A DNA stretch of 64,000 nucleotides from Mantamonas sphyraenae. Taxonomy: Eukaryota; CRuMs; Mantamonadidae. Of the stretch, positions 44,791 through 57,209 are shown piece by piece; position 1 is the first letter of the stretch; every line of letters begins with the position of its first letter. The position numbers were made by a program, and so were the translations under genes. Below the pieces are notes generated by a model. That model made no database searches, had not been told where the DNA came from, and saw nothing but the letters and a program-made list of their open reading frames with translations. The stretch spans positions 1 through 64,000 of the forward strand of contig JAPMXV010000077.1 of assembly GCA_026936335.1 (NCBI GenBank). The letters are read 5' to 3'.

Positions 44791-45103
44791 TTCCTGTCCA
44801 CAAATCCATCCGACCGACAATCCGCGAGAGGGGCCCTTGGGTGGCCGACAACCAGAACGTAAAGGGAAGCCATGTTCGAGCACGGGAGGGAGGGGTGGAA
44901 ACAGTGGGCGGCGGCGTGATCCTTGGGGCACCGCACTTGTTCTTCCACGCATTGCCCCCACCCCCACCACCACCCTTCCCCTGAGCGTGTGTGTGTGCAA
45001 ACGAATGTGTGGATTCTGACACATTTAGGAAGAAGTGGCTGTGGGCAAGATACGACACATGGGTGGGCAGTTGGCATGTCGATTGAAGGTGTATGCCCCG
45101 TCA
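44791..45103. other. Intergenic region
   Basis: This region lies between the dispersed element and the F-box-family relic. It is short and without a convincing open frame on either strand. I see nothing specific in it. Confidence 0.4.
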
Positions 45104-45985
45104 TCACGCTCTGCACACTTCTCTGTATCTGACCAGATCATTCTTCCAGCCCCGTTCCCAGTGCAATGCTGGTGCATCCTTGTGTCGCCTTCCTTCGCCA
45201 TGGACACCCAGTGAGGCCAAGAACACAGCACCTTCCCGGGAAACATCCTCCACCCAATCATCCTTCTCCAACGTCGTATCCTCACTCGCGCAGCACTTGC
45301 AAGGGAAGATACACATCATTGCCTCGTCGACACCCCACTTGATCCTATCCTGCTGGTTTGCAGGGATCTTCTGCCGCACCAACTCTGTCTCCTCCCACCT
45401 CTTCTGCACAGCCTTTCCACACTTGCTTCCTCCCATGGCCTCGCACATCCCTGTTGTCACCAGCATGAGTGGGCTGCGTGTCACCACTTTCTCCAACAGG
45501 CGCGGATCCTTGTGCTGCTGCCACAGGTCCCACCACATGCTCGCTTTCTCCCTCACTTTGCCATCGAATGCATGCAGCTTCTCAACTGCCGTCGAGCTGT
45601 CCAACGCGTGCGGATACGCGTATGTTTCCTTCTCCATGTCCTGAAGGCACCAGAACCGGAGAAACCCTTCAAGACCCTGCTTCTTCCTTGGTCAATCACC
45701 CCATGGAGGACTCGCCGTCTCAACTCCTCGCCAACCCACCACGTCTCATCATTTCGAACAATCACATTGCTCAGCACACTCACATGAAACCCGTCGTCCA
45801 GCAGCTGCATCCACCTTTCATCAGTGGCCACTTCTCTCTCCCTCCAATGTGGCCCCACCCTGTCCGTGTCCACAAGCTTGCCCACCTCCACCCCATCCGG
45901 GTCATCCAATCCCTCCATGGCAACAACGATAACCTCCGAGTCGTCGCATGGGTGCCTCTCGTACACTGCTCTGCCCATCCGTTGT
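45104..45985 (-). pseudogene. Relic of the F-box-like family (C-terminal part only)
   Basis: In two overlapping frames this matches the C-terminal ~330 residues of the intact genes at 46035-49481 and 49838-52963. The first frame reads DDSEVIVVAMEGLDDPDGVEVGKLV then TDERWMQLLDDGF. A frameshift near 45640 moves to a second frame with LDSSTAVEKLHAFDGKVREK and SREGAVFLASLGV. The N-terminal part, including the F-box-like region, is absent. Divergence from both intact copies is clearly higher than between them, so this is an older decayed member of the tandem cluster. Confidence 0.8.
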
Positions 45986-46034
45986 GGTGCAAGTGAGTGT
46001 CGAGGTGCGCAGGTCGGGAACGGGATCACACCAA

Positions 46035-49000
46035 TCATTTTCCATTGCCTTCAAACGCAGTGTACACTTCCCTCAACTGTTCCAGTTCCTCTGTCTGATC
46101 ATCTTCAAATGCTATGTCACAGTATCGCATGTCAAACACTGTGATCTCCAGAGACGCCAGAAAGTCGGCTCCTTCCCTACTTACCTCATCCGTCCAGTCC
46201 TCCTCATCAAACTCGTACCCACACTCCAACAGCACTTGTAAACGGATGAGGGTATCAGCAGAACCACGCGATGACAGCACATCGTGGGCCCATTCGCACC
46301 AGTTCTCCCGTTGTGCCTGGCACTCCTGGCGGACTTGCTCCACCTTTTCCCACCTCTTCTGCGTCTCCTCACCAAGTTTCTCTCCTTCCAAGGCCTCGTA
46401 CATCCCTTCTGTCACCACCATGAATGGAATGCGCCTCACCAGTGCCTCCAGGACCTGTGGATCACTGCAACGCAGCAGCAGCTCCAGCAACAACCCTTTG
46501 TCCACTCCACCATGGATTTCAAGCAGCTTCTCAAGTGCTGTCGAGCTGTCCAACTCGTACAGACACGCATATGCTTCCTTCAAAGCTGTTCGACTGGTTC
46601 CCACCAACTGCTTCAACACGAGCATCATTCCTTGGTCAATGAGCCCATGGACGACTCTCCTCTGCAGCTCAACACTGTACCTACAGAAACCGGTCATTCC
46701 AGGCATCATGGTCCCCAGTACCTTCACAGGGAATCCATCGTCCAGCAGCTGCATCCACCTTTCGTCAGTAGCCAGTTCTTTCGACCACCACCCTGTCTCC
46801 AGCTCTTCTGCGTTCACGAGCTTGCCCACCTTCACCACATCCGCGTTCTCCAGCCCCTCCATGGCCACTGCTACCACCTCCGAGTCGTTGCAGGCGTCTT
46901 TCCTCACTGTTCTGCGCATCCACTGCCGCACGTAATCCACAAAGGCCTCAGCCCCGTTCTCTCTGCACACGCTCACACATCGATTCACCTGCTGTTGCCA
47001 GCGTTCTTGCAAGCATGGCCGAGTGGCTCCGGTCCATACGGTCTCCTTCAGCTCGTATGGCACCCACAATGACCTGTCGTCGTCATCGAACTTGTCCTTG
47101 GACAGCAGGCTAGGCAACAGCCTTTCGTCATGGTCAAATCTGTAGCACTCGAGTATGGTCTCGACCTCCAGTTGCGCCGTGTGCCGCTTCACTGCCCACA
47201 GTACAGCATCCCTGCGTTCCCAACCAGCATACGGCCCCGTAGTCTCAAGGGCACGCGTGAGCAATGTCATCAAATGCTCCTGCGGAAGCACCATACCATT
47301 GCTGTCAAGGGCCGCCCTCAGATCCATTGGGTTGGCTATGTCAACAACCCTCCCCCATGCCCCACGTTCAGCCAGCAAACGAATGGCTTCCATGTGCGGA
47401 CATACCTTGTACACCTTTGCCACAGTGTCGTCATCCAGCTGGCCCCCGTGTTGGTCCAGCACCCACTCACTCGCTTTCCAGTATTCTTTTCTTCGTGCAC
47501 GCATGAGAAATCGCATCACATGCTCATGCGGAAGCACCATATCATTGCTGCGAAGGTGCGCCCTCAGGTCCTCAGGGTTGGCTGTGTCAATAACCATCTC
47601 CCATGCCTCACGTTCCACCAGCAAACGAAGAGCTTCCTTGTTTGGATGTATCTTGTACACGTGCGCCACAGTGTCGTCATCCAACTGTTCCCTGTGTTGG
47701 ACCAGCATCCACTTCACAGTGCGACTTGCTTCACAGAGATCTTTTGCGTGTTTTCTGTGTGCATATTTGGGATCCCTGATCGCTTTCGAGCGATCGGCAC
47801 TTTGGGCACACTCGAGAATTCGCAGCAAAAGCTCCTTCGGAAGCACAATGCCCATCGTGTCAAATTCCGCCCTCAGAACATCAGGTCTTGTTGCGCCAAC
47901 AATCGCCCCCCATGACTTCCGTTCCACCAGAACAGCCAGAGGTTTCGTGAAGAAACCGCGAGGATACCTTCCATGTCTTTTCCACAGCCGTACCACGGCA
48001 TCGTCGCCCAGTCGTGACACGATTTGAGGCCTGTTGACAATCCACGACGCCGTTTCGAAATCACTGCGTGCATCCTGGTACAAGATATAGGCATGGTGGG
48101 CAAGTGTGGCCACGGTCTTCTCCTCACCCTCCACCAGGACGAGCGCCCTTATCAGATCACGGGCAGGCGTATTCTTGGCCAGAGCATCCATGGGTAGCGT
48201 GGACAGAACACATGAAACCAGTGCGTGGTTGTTCAGGACCCAACACATCTCCTGCAACAGAGTCAAGTTCTTCGACTCACAGACAGTTTGCAACGCCTTT
48301 GGCCATTCAGCTTCTGGCAACGCTGCTGGAATGAGGGGAAGCATGCCTCTACATCCGCTCAGCCCCATCGCCATTGCTTCCTTCACACCAGCAAGGCCGT
48401 GTCCCACCAACACCTGCGTCAACGCATTGCCGGTGCACCGCAGCTCATGTCGGCTACGACGGACATACTTCACATATGCCTCTATGTTGGACAGTGGAAC
48501 ATCTGCCAGTGTTCGTCCCATCGAGTCTGGCTGACCCAGTCGTCCCCTCACTCGGGGAAGCTGCGCCACGTTGCCTTTGTAAACCGCGGCCATGCTGGCA
48601 TTCACCTCGAATGATTGCAGGAGACTCTTCGGAGCACCTGATGCCAACAACACGCCGTACCGTGCCTCGTGGAAGGGCACACATGCATCAACGACCTTCA
48701 TCAAGGCCTTGTTGGTGAACTTGCTCAGCGATGTTCGCCGCAACACACACTGCAGCGCAGGAAGTGAGCGTCCACACACAGGTGGCAAATCCTCCACACG
48801 CATGCGTTCAGGCACACTGTTTCCCGCAAACAGCTCAAACAGGGCCCTGTTCCAGTACAGCCGGTTCAGCCGTGGCACCCGGAGCCGTTTGTGTCCAAAC
48901 TTGACCACCACACCACCAATCTCGCCCAATGTGGACACAAGGGTGCTTCTCAGTGGCTGGTTGTCCACTTGGTACAGGTCGCCCATGTCCACCATGTGTG

Positions 49001-49481
49001 TGTTGATGGAGAAGAGGGCAAGGGCGGCACCGGCGTCCAAATGAGGCACCACACGTTCCCACACCTCCACTGGCACCTGTGACAGCAGTGTCTCCATGCG
49101 GGAGGGCGGAGTTCTCTGACGACGGGCGCGACGGGGGCGACGTGAGGCAGTGCTCTGTGCTGTGTCACCCAGCTGCTGCTGGTGCTGGTCAGCGGATGCT
49201 GACCTGTCAAAAACACATCCAGCACACACGGGTTCACCATGGCCATGTCAGCACAGATAAAGGGTGCGGTGGGGAAGAATGGTTGATTGCTGTGCTTCCT
49301 ACCTGCTTGTCTGTGTGTCGTCCACCGTCATGTCGTCTGTGTGGTTGGTGAGCTCTGCCGATGCTCGCACCTTGGCCACCCGCTGACGTTTGGGTGCAGG
49401 GGTGGCGTCCACCAATTGGCCATCTTCCTCATCAACCACATCCTCATCCTCTCCATCCACTGTGCTACGCTTGCGGGACAT
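46035..49481 (-). CDS. F-box-like protein with three internal ~80-aa repeats (tandem paralogue 1)
   Basis: Two exons: complement 49303-49481 (MSRKRSTVDGEDED start) and 46035-49203. A 99-base intron lies between (GTAGGA donor, GTGCTGACA branch-like sequence, TTGACAG acceptor). The frames join in phase 2 as TQTSR|SASADQ. The product is about 1115 residues. The N-terminus is acidic/basic (KRQRVAK) and Arg-rich. An F-box-like motif, LLSQVPVEVWERVVPHLDAG, then starts near residue 98, in the usual pattern of F-box proteins that recruit substrates to SCF ubiquitin ligases. The middle is helical. Near residues 480-740 a unit of the form LLVEREAW...L(R/P)xEHxMxFL...QLDDDTVxxVYKxHPN recurs three times. 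The C-terminal third has YxxLYELDSSTAxEKLLEIH and DVSREGADFLASL-type segments. I assign the F-box from pattern only. The rest is unrecognised and possibly ankyrin-like or HEAT-like. Confidence 0.7.
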
Positions 49482-49837
49482 GAATGTGTGTCCACAGTGG
49501 TGGCCTTGAATACGGATTTCCTTTGGCCAAGGCCGAGCTGGCACCACGTCCCAACACAACCCCAACATTGCATCCACATGAGACCCACGATGACGCTCAC
49601 AAACTCTGCCTGTCTTCGCTTCTCAGCATGTCAAAGAGCACCTTGTGTCCGCTGGTGGCTCCGATCTGATCCCAACTCCGACCCATGTACACACCACCAA
49701 ACCATGGTGAACGAACCAAGCCAACGATTCAACAAAACGGGAGAACCAACGCAACAGCATGGACTCTGTTCCATCGCTGGTCCCTTGCAAAGACCGAACA
49801 ACACACGCTGCATCCCAGACAACACGCGTGTGACCCA
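49482..49837. promoter_or_regulatory. Intergenic region with duplicated promoter segment
   Basis: The ~60 bases directly upstream of the ATG at 49481 (minus strand) are nearly identical to those upstream of the paralogue's ATG at 52963, for example CAGTGGTGGCCTTGAATACG in both. Conservation stops beyond ~60 bases, so the core promoter and 5' UTR were duplicated with the genes or have been kept by selection. The remainder is the 3' flank of the upstream paralogue and holds no gene that I can see. Confidence 0.5.
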
Positions 49838-52800
49838 CTACATTCCAAACGCACTGTACACTTCCCTCAGCCATTTCAGTTCCTGTGTCTCCTCATCGAA
49901 AGGTGCTGTGTTGCAATATGGTCTGCAATACACTCTGATCCCCAGAGACGCCAAAAAGTGGGCTCCTCCCTTGCTTATCTCACGCGTCCAGTCCTTCTCG
50001 CCAAACTCGTACCCACACTCCAACAGCACTTGTAACCAGATGAACATATCATCAGAATACGATGACAGCATCTTGCGAGCCCATTCACTCCAATCCTCCC
50101 GTTGTTCCTGGCACTCCCGCCGGACTTGCTCCACCTTGTCCCACCTCTTCTGCGTCTGTTCACCAAGTTTCTCTCCTTCCAAGGCCTCGTACATCCCTTT
50201 TGTCACCACCATAAATGGGATGCGCGACACCAGCTCCTCCAGGACCTGCGGATTCTTGTGCAGCAGCAGCAGCTCCAGCAGCATCTCGTAGCCCACTTCA
50301 TCGTGGATTTCAAGCAGCTTCTCAATTGCCGTCGAGCTATCCAACTCGTACAGATATGCACATGCTTCCTTCACAGCCGTTTGCCTGGTTCCCACAAACC
50401 GCTTTAACACGGGCCTCATTCCTTGGTCAATGAGCCCACGGACGATGCGCCTCTGCAGCTCAACACTGTACTCACGGAAACCGGTCATTCCAGGCATCAT
50501 GGTCCCCAGTACGTTCACAGGGAACCCATCGTCCAGCAGCTGCATCCACCTTTCCTCAGTGGCCACTTTCTTCGACCACCGCCATGCCTCCAGCTCTTCT
50601 GCGTTCACGAGCTTGCCTACCTCCACCACATCCTCGTTCTCCAGCCCCTTCATGGCCACTGTCATCACCTCCGAGTCGTTGCAGGGTTCTTTCCCCACTG
50701 TTCTGCTCATCCACTGCCGCACGTATTCCACAAACGCCTCAGCCCCATTCTCTCTGCATACACTCACACATCGATTCACCTGCTGTTGCCAGCGTTCTTG
50801 CACGCTCGTCCGAATGGCTGCGGCGAGTGCAGACCGCTTCAGCTCGGATGGCACCCACAATGCCCTGTCGTCGTCATCGATGTTGTCCTTGGACAGCAGG
50901 CTAGGCAACAGCCTTTCGTCATGGTCACACCTGTAGCACTCGAGTATGGTCTCGACCTCCAGTTGCGCCGTGTGCTGCTCCACCGCCCACAACACATGCT
51001 CATTGCGTCCCCACTCTTGAGCATACGGCCCCGTTTTCTCAAGGGCACGCGTGAGAAATGTCATCACATGCTCCTGCGGAAGCACCATACCATTGCTGTC
51101 AAGGACCGCCCTCAGATCCGTAGGTTTGGCAATGTCAACAACCGTCTCCCAAGCCTCACGCTCCACTAGCAAGCGAATGGCTTCCATGTTCGGGTGTGTC
51201 TTGTAAACGCTCGCCACCGTGTCTTCATCCAGCTGCTTCCCGTGGTGGACCAGCACCCACTCACTCGCTTCCCAGTATTCTGTTCTTCGTGCACGCTTGA
51301 GAAATCGCAACACATGCGCCTTCGGAAGCGTTTTACCCTTGCTGTCAAGTTCTTCAGTCAGTTCACTTGGTCTTGCAATGGCTTCCTTCCAAGCCTCCCG
51401 TTCCACCAGAAGAGCCAGAAGATCCTTGAGATGATACTCTCCACACAGCTGTACCACTGCATCGTGGTCCAGTTGTGACACGAATCGAGGTGTGCTGGCA
51501 ATCCACCTCTCCATTACCCTATCTCCCCGTGCAGCCTCGAAGAGCAGTTTGGAATGTTCGACAAGTGTGGCCATGGCCTTCTCCTCGCCCTCCACCAGGA
51601 TGAGTGCCTCGTGCAGTGCATAGGCTGGTGCATTCATGACCAGCGCTTCAATTGGTAGCGTGGATAGCACACATGAAACCAGGTCATGGTTGTCCAGCAC
51701 ATCCGGCAACTGCCGCATCAGAGTCAAGTTCTTCTCCGCACAGAGTGCTTGCAACGCCTTTGGCCATTCGGCTTCTGGCAACATTTCTGCAATGCAGGCA
51801 AGCATACCTCTACACCCGCTCAGTCCCATTGCTATTGCTTCCTTCACACCCGCAACGCCGTGTCCCACCAACACCTGCGTCAACGCTGAACGGGTGTGCT
51901 CCACCCGCCCTCTGTCTTCCATTGCATACTTGACGTGTGCAACGATGTTGGACAGTGGCACGTCTGCCAGTGTTCGTCCCATCGAGTCCGGCTCACCCAA
52001 GCACACGTACTCGACCCCACTACCGGTGTCCCCATCGTAAATCGCATCCATGTCGGCATCCAACTCCATCTCTTCCACGAAATACTCCGGGGCACCTGCT
52101 GCCAACAAAACAGCTCCCTTCGCCTCAGGGAAAGGCAGACATCTCTCGACGACGTCCATCAGGTCGTAGCAATCTACCTCGTCGTCCCAACTGTAGTCGT
52201 ACCAACTGCCGTCGTTGCAACTTTCGGCCAGTGTCGTTCGCCGCAACACACACTGCAGCACAGGAAGTGAGCGTCCACACACACGTGGCAACTCATCCAC
52301 ATGCATGCGTTCAGGCACACTGCTTTCCCCAAACAGATCAAACAGGGTCCTGTTCAAGTACAGGCGGTTCAGCCGCGGCACCCGGTGTCGTTTGTCGCCA
52401 AACCAGACCACCACACCACCAATCTCGCCCAATGTGGACACAAGGGTGCTCCTCAGTGGCTGATTGTCCACTTGGTACAGGTCGCCCATGTCCACCATGT
52501 GTGTGTTGATGGAGAAGAGGGCAAGGGCGGCACCGGCGTCCAAACGAGGAACCACACGCTCCCACACCTCCACTGGCACCTGTGACAGCAGTGTCTCCAT
52601 GCGAGAGGGCGGTGGTATCTGGGGACGGGAGCGACGTGAGGCGGTGCTCTGTGCTGTGTCACCCAGCTGCTGCTGGTGGTCGCGGGATTCCGACCTGTCA
52701 GAAGCACACCCAGCACACACGGGTTCACCATGGCCATGTCAGCACAGATAACGGGTGGAGTGGGTGAGAATGGGCGGCTTTTGTGCTTCCTACCTGCTTG

Positions 52801-52963
52801 TCTGTGTGTCGTCCACCGCCATGTCGTCTGTGTGGCTGGTGAGCTCTGCTACCGCGCGCATCTGCTGACGTTTGGGCGCTGGGGTAGCGTCAACGGACGG
52901 GTTCTCTTCCTCATCAACCTCAACTCCATCCTCTCCATCCACCGTGCTACGCTTGCGGGACAT
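49838..52963 (-). CDS. F-box-like protein with two internal repeats (tandem paralogue 2)
   Basis: Two exons: complement 52794-52963 and 49838-52694, joined through the same GTAGGA/CTGACAG intron as the neighbour and in the same phase. The product is about 1008 residues. Exon 1 again begins MSRKRSTVDGED and ends DDTQTSR. The F-box-like motif LLSQVPVEVWERVVPRLDAG and most of the protein align with the gene at 46035-49481. This copy has an extra acidic insert (YDYSWDDEVDCYDLMD) near 52140-52210 and only two of the internal QLD(E/D)DTVASVYKTHPN-type repeats, where the neighbour has three. That accounts for most of the ~107-residue length difference. The role is presumed the same: substrate adaptor of an SCF-type ubiquitin ligase, inferred from the F-box-like pattern. 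Confidence 0.7.
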
Positions 52964-54544
52964 GAATGTGTGTCCGCAGTGGTGGCCTTGAATACGGAGT
53001 TCCTTTGGCAAAGCCCGAGCACCCTCAGTGGCCTCGTCTGTGACACTCTGCCCTCTCAGTCGCCCATACACAACCCCTCTCTTTCTCCTCTCTGTCCACA
53101 CCCGCACCGGCCGCAAAGCACACCGAAAAGAGTGCACCTGCCATTGTGCGAGGTGTGTGGTGTGGCTGCTCTCCACAACGGCCGATTGCGTCTCACGACC
53201 AACCCAAACACATCCATCGACTGATTCCATGCATTTACCACCCTCTTCCATGTGTATCCCTGTTTCGATTGACCTGTGGCGTGCTGTGCTGGGGATTCGA
53301 GCGAGTGATCAGGAATCCGCCAGATTTTCACCAGTTCGCCCACCAGCCTTCGTCCTGCAACCCAGCGTCCCTGGACATCCCCCATCCCGATCATCCAACG
53401 CCATTTTCATTCCCTCGGTGCTTCCCCTGCACCGTGTGCATGCTCACCAGCCCATGTTGTCCCCACCTCTTCCTCCCCGTGTGCTTTTTTGCACCCCGTT
53501 TGCACTGCTTCCTGCTTTCCACTCACCCAAATTCTCCTTGTCCTCCCTTTGTTGCCACCCACGACCATTGAACAGGTTGCTTTGCACATCATTGCCTCGT
53601 GTGTCCTCCCAATCCAATCCCAAATCCACCATGGTGTTCACATCCGTCCAGAGGTGCCTGTGCATGTCCCCACGTGCATTGCGGCATCCATCGTTGTGTG
53701 TTGTTCTGTTCGGGGCTGCCAGCAAAAGCCCGCAGCTCCCGCGTCTCCTCTCGCCACCCTGTCGTCGTCCAACGACACAGCGGAAACGTCCATCGCTCAC
53801 ATCCTCCCAGTTGCCGTTGTCCTCATTGCTGTGTTCCACCGTGTCCTCCACACTCGATAGGGGCAGTCTGCGTCTCATGGGGTCCCCTTTTTGGCCAGTG
53901 CCGTCCTTGTCCTTTTGGTCCATCGGGCGCCGACAAAAACCAAAAGGCGAGGCTGACTCCACTCCCTCCCCTTCCTTCCCCCATCCATCCTTTCCTGCAC
54001 CATTTCCCACACACCACCCAAGTGTCATGACACCCAAATCCAGGCGTCTGTCCATCCTCCTCTTCCCCGTCTCCCTTTCCATTCTTCAAGCAATCCATTC
54101 CCAACTCCTTCTCTCCCTCGTCTTCCTCAGCTACGCTGTGTCCCATTTTGCTTCTCCACGCCCACCCTCCCCACAGTTTCCCCCCATTCTCCCCTCCCAC
54201 CCTGATGCTCAACAGCAGCTGACATGTGCGTGTGCATCCCATGTGCCGTTTGATCTCCCCCCCTACTTCCATGTCATCCTCCCACACCAAACAAGCACCA
54301 GGTTGGCCCTGTGCATTTCATCCCTGGGTTTCCTTTCTGCCCTGTTGACGGAATGGGGCCGAGGGTGGCCAAATGCCTTTATCACACGCTCTCTGTGCAA
54401 GCCACCCGCCCCACCCCACCCGGAGTGTTTCCCCCACCTCCTTGGCAATGAGTATTCTGCATTCATTTCCACCTGGCGATCATTCCACGTTGGGTTCACC
54501 GAGTTGGCACTCATTCTGCTGCTCCATTCCACCGCCGTGTCGGT
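52964..54544. other. Long intergenic region with a doubtful open frame
   Basis: The plus strand is open from 53028 to 54776 (582 codons), but its translation is dominated by Pro, Ser, Leu, His and Cys. It has no domain-like segments and it begins inside the promoter of the divergent F-box-like gene. I regard it as a composition artefact of C/T-rich sequence. Minus-strand frames here are Gly/Trp/Glu-rich and equally unconvincing. I see no repeat or RNA gene. Confidence 0.45.
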
Positions 54545-54800
54545 GCTGCTCTTGGCCCGGCCTCTCACGTGCCACTGCACAACCCATCAGACTCCAGACT
54601 CAATGCCACCCCGCACATGGGTGATTGCCATCCATGGTATCAGCGACAAGACACAAGAATGTGTTTGTGACGCACACAGCGTCGTTTTCTACTTTGGCCA
54701 GATTTTGGCAGATTTTGGCAGATTTTTGCTCGATTTTTGGCTCGGCCATGGCCCGGCCCTTTGGCTCCTTTTTTGATTGAACTTTGGCCCAGCGCCCGCC
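54545..54800. repeat. Dispersed repeat element, copy 3 (upstream of BTB gene)
   Basis: Landmarks shared with 41660 and 44490 are TGGCCCGGCCTCTCACGTGC, CGCACATGGGTGAT, CATCCATGGTATC, GACAAGACACA and GACGCACACAGCGTCGTTTT. A TTTTGGCAGA tandem tract and TTTTTGATTGAACTTTGGCC follow, as in copy 2. It ends about 290 bases before the ATG of the first BTB gene. The second BTB gene lacks this element, so the element preceded or escaped the tandem duplication. Confidence 0.7.
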
Positions 54801-55087
54801 ACATGCCGGGTTTCCCTCACCTTGTCCGACACAGCTTGGAACATGTGCTGCACCAGAACAACACATTGCAAGCATGGCACGGCCACTTCATACTCTTTTG
54901 CTGCGTCCGAGGAAGAAAGGTGTGGTGTCGACCCCCTTTGCTTGCACATTGCCAATCGAGTGAACAAAGGCAACTCCACCGCCACTGCCCATGCCAGATC
55001 TGCGTTCTTGGTGGTGGTGGATGGATTGGGTGTGCCATGCGACGAGTGTGACACAACAACACGAAACACACACAGAGTGGGGGAACA

Positions 55088-57209
55088 ATGAGCACAATCG
55101 CACGGGGCAAGGGCAAGGGCAAGGCAGGCAGCAGCAGCAACACCAACCATGGGATGGGCAGTGCGCATGGTCTGTCCACAGATGGACCTGACCATTACCT
55201 GCAGTCGGAGCGCACAAAGGCGTACGGCCCTCTTTCGCCGCTGCAGGGCAAGGCAGGACCCGACACATCGCCGGCAGTGCGCACGCTGTATCATGACATG
55301 TACAAGAGTGGCCTGTGTGCCGATGTGGAGATTGTGCTGGAAGGACTGGATGGGGCGGGTGAGTTGGAGGAAGGGGAAGAAACGAGAAGCAAAAGCAAAA
55401 CGCGGGGCAGCAGTGTGGCACACACACACACACACTGTGGGTTGCTGACACCAAAAGGGGGGATATTGGATGACGAATGATGACGGGACACACCTACCCG
55501 ACAGATGGGGAGGAGTTGGGTGGGAAGGATGTGGTGCTTCGTGCACACCGTTCGTTTCTGTGTCTGCACAGCGGAATGTGGCGGTATCTGCTGGAGGTTG
55601 AGGACGGGGCAGCAGCGTCGTCGGGGGCAGCGGTGTTGGAACACAGCAGGGAGGATGGACAGGGAGGAGGGATGTTTCGAATGGTGGTGAAGCGGGGCAC
55701 ACAGAGTGTGGGTGTGTTGCGTGCAATGGAAGTGGCGGTGGGGTGGTGCTACGGCGGTACCCTGCCTGTGACCAACGTGGAGCTGTGTTACAGTCTGTTG
55801 GCCGTGGCACAGTTCTGGCTGATGCCCATGCTGACGGAGCATGTGATGCAGTGGGTGGGACAGAGGCATGATGCAGAGACACTGGTGAGGATGTGTCGTG
55901 GGGGCAGTCTCGTGGGGGCCATGGGCGTCGCCGAGGTGGTGCACTCCAATGTGTACCATGCAAGTGTGTTGCGGGTGGCAAAGGAGTGGAGCAAGGTGGC
56001 AGATGCGGTGAGTGGTGGCAAGGTGGCACGTGGGGCGTTTGGGTTTATGCGGGGCTGTGTGTTTGTGGCGATGGTCAAGGTGGCGTTGGAGCAGCATGGG
56101 GAGGAGGGAGTGGACAAGGGGAAGCTGGCACAGGTGGTGGGTGGGTATTTGGAGAGTGTGGATGTGGAGGAGATGGTGGAGGCGGAGGAGGTGGAGTACT
56201 TGAGTGCGTTGTTGGAGGGCGTTCGGCACAACGAGGAGATGGGATTGTTGAAGGCGGCACTGGCAACAGGTGCGAGTGAGGATGTGGTGAGAGGATTGTG
56301 TGTGAAGATTGCAGGGAAGCTGGAGGTGTTGCAGCGGGATGGGCGCGTGAACCTGAGCGGGCTGCCGGTGTGGGTGGCAGAGCTGATCCTGAGTGCGGAT
56401 GGGATCGATGTGAAGAGTGAGGACGATGTGCTGGAGATTGTGGAGAGATATGTGGAGGAACATGATGGGGAGGGGGAGGAGGAAGGGTGGGAGAGGCGGA
56501 TGTATGGGTGTGTGCGGTTTGGGCTGCTGGGCTCGGAACGTCTGGAAGGGATGCAGGAGGACGGAGAATGGGACACGCGGTATGTGGACTTGATGGTGTT
56601 GATGAATGGTCTGCTAGATGTGCTGCGCATAATCAAGGGCCAGGAACCAGTTCACAGCAAGAAACGAGCATTTGAAGTAGATGTTGTCCCAAGCCTGGAC
56701 TGGGACCGGGTCGACCGAAGCCGAGGAACATTCACAGAGGACAGCCTGGATAAGACTGGAGGTGGTTGGACAACATGGATTGGCAAGGAGAAGCTGCGCT
56801 CGGGACAGCGATGGAGCGTACGAGTGGACCGATTGTCCTACGGCATGATCGGAATCTGCACCAGCACGTGCGATCTCACAAGCAACGCCCTTGGTAAGTC
56901 ATCACATCCCAGAGACACCATACACCGAGTACTGACACCATATGGCTCACAGGGACCAAGCAGGGAAGCTACAGCTGGAACTGGAACGGCTTGCAAGGAC
57001 AAATGTTCAAAAATGGAAACAACACCAAAATCAACACGCGCTTCAACCAAGGCGACATTGTGACGGTGGAGCTGGACACCAGGGCCCACACACTGAACTT
57101 CTCCCGCAATGGCAATGTGGACGCTATCATCGACAACATTGACGACGACACATGGTACCCTGCTTTCAGCTGCCAGAGTTCCAAGATGACGATTGTGCCC
57201 ACACCATAG
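55088..57209 (+). CDS. BTB-BACK-SPRY protein (tandem paralogue 1)
   Basis: Three exons: 55088-55358, 55505-56893 and 56953-57209, with phase-1 introns (GTGAGT...CGACAG and GTAAGT...CTCACAG) giving 638 residues. Splicing intron 1 restores an uninterrupted BTB core: LCADVEIVLEG joined to DGEELGGKDVVLRAHRSFL. After a basic GKGKGK/Ser/Asn leader, BTB spans about 70-190, the BACK-like helical region about 200-340, and a SPRY-like domain about 520-638, ending with LDTRAHTLNFSRNGNVD and DTWYPAFSC. BTB-BACK proteins usually dimerise and link substrates to Cullin-3 ubiquitin ligases. SPRY would be the ligand-binding part, in the position usually taken by Kelch repeats. Intron 2 contains TACTGACACC, a good branch site. 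The role is inferred from the domains. The ATG at 55088 is the only one that gives the conserved leader. Confidence 0.82.

Noticed and set aside
53028-54776. 582-codon plus-strand open frame
   Set aside because: Composition is Pro/Ser/Leu/His/Cys-rich without domain-like segments. It starts inside the promoter of a divergent gene and crosses the dispersed repeat.
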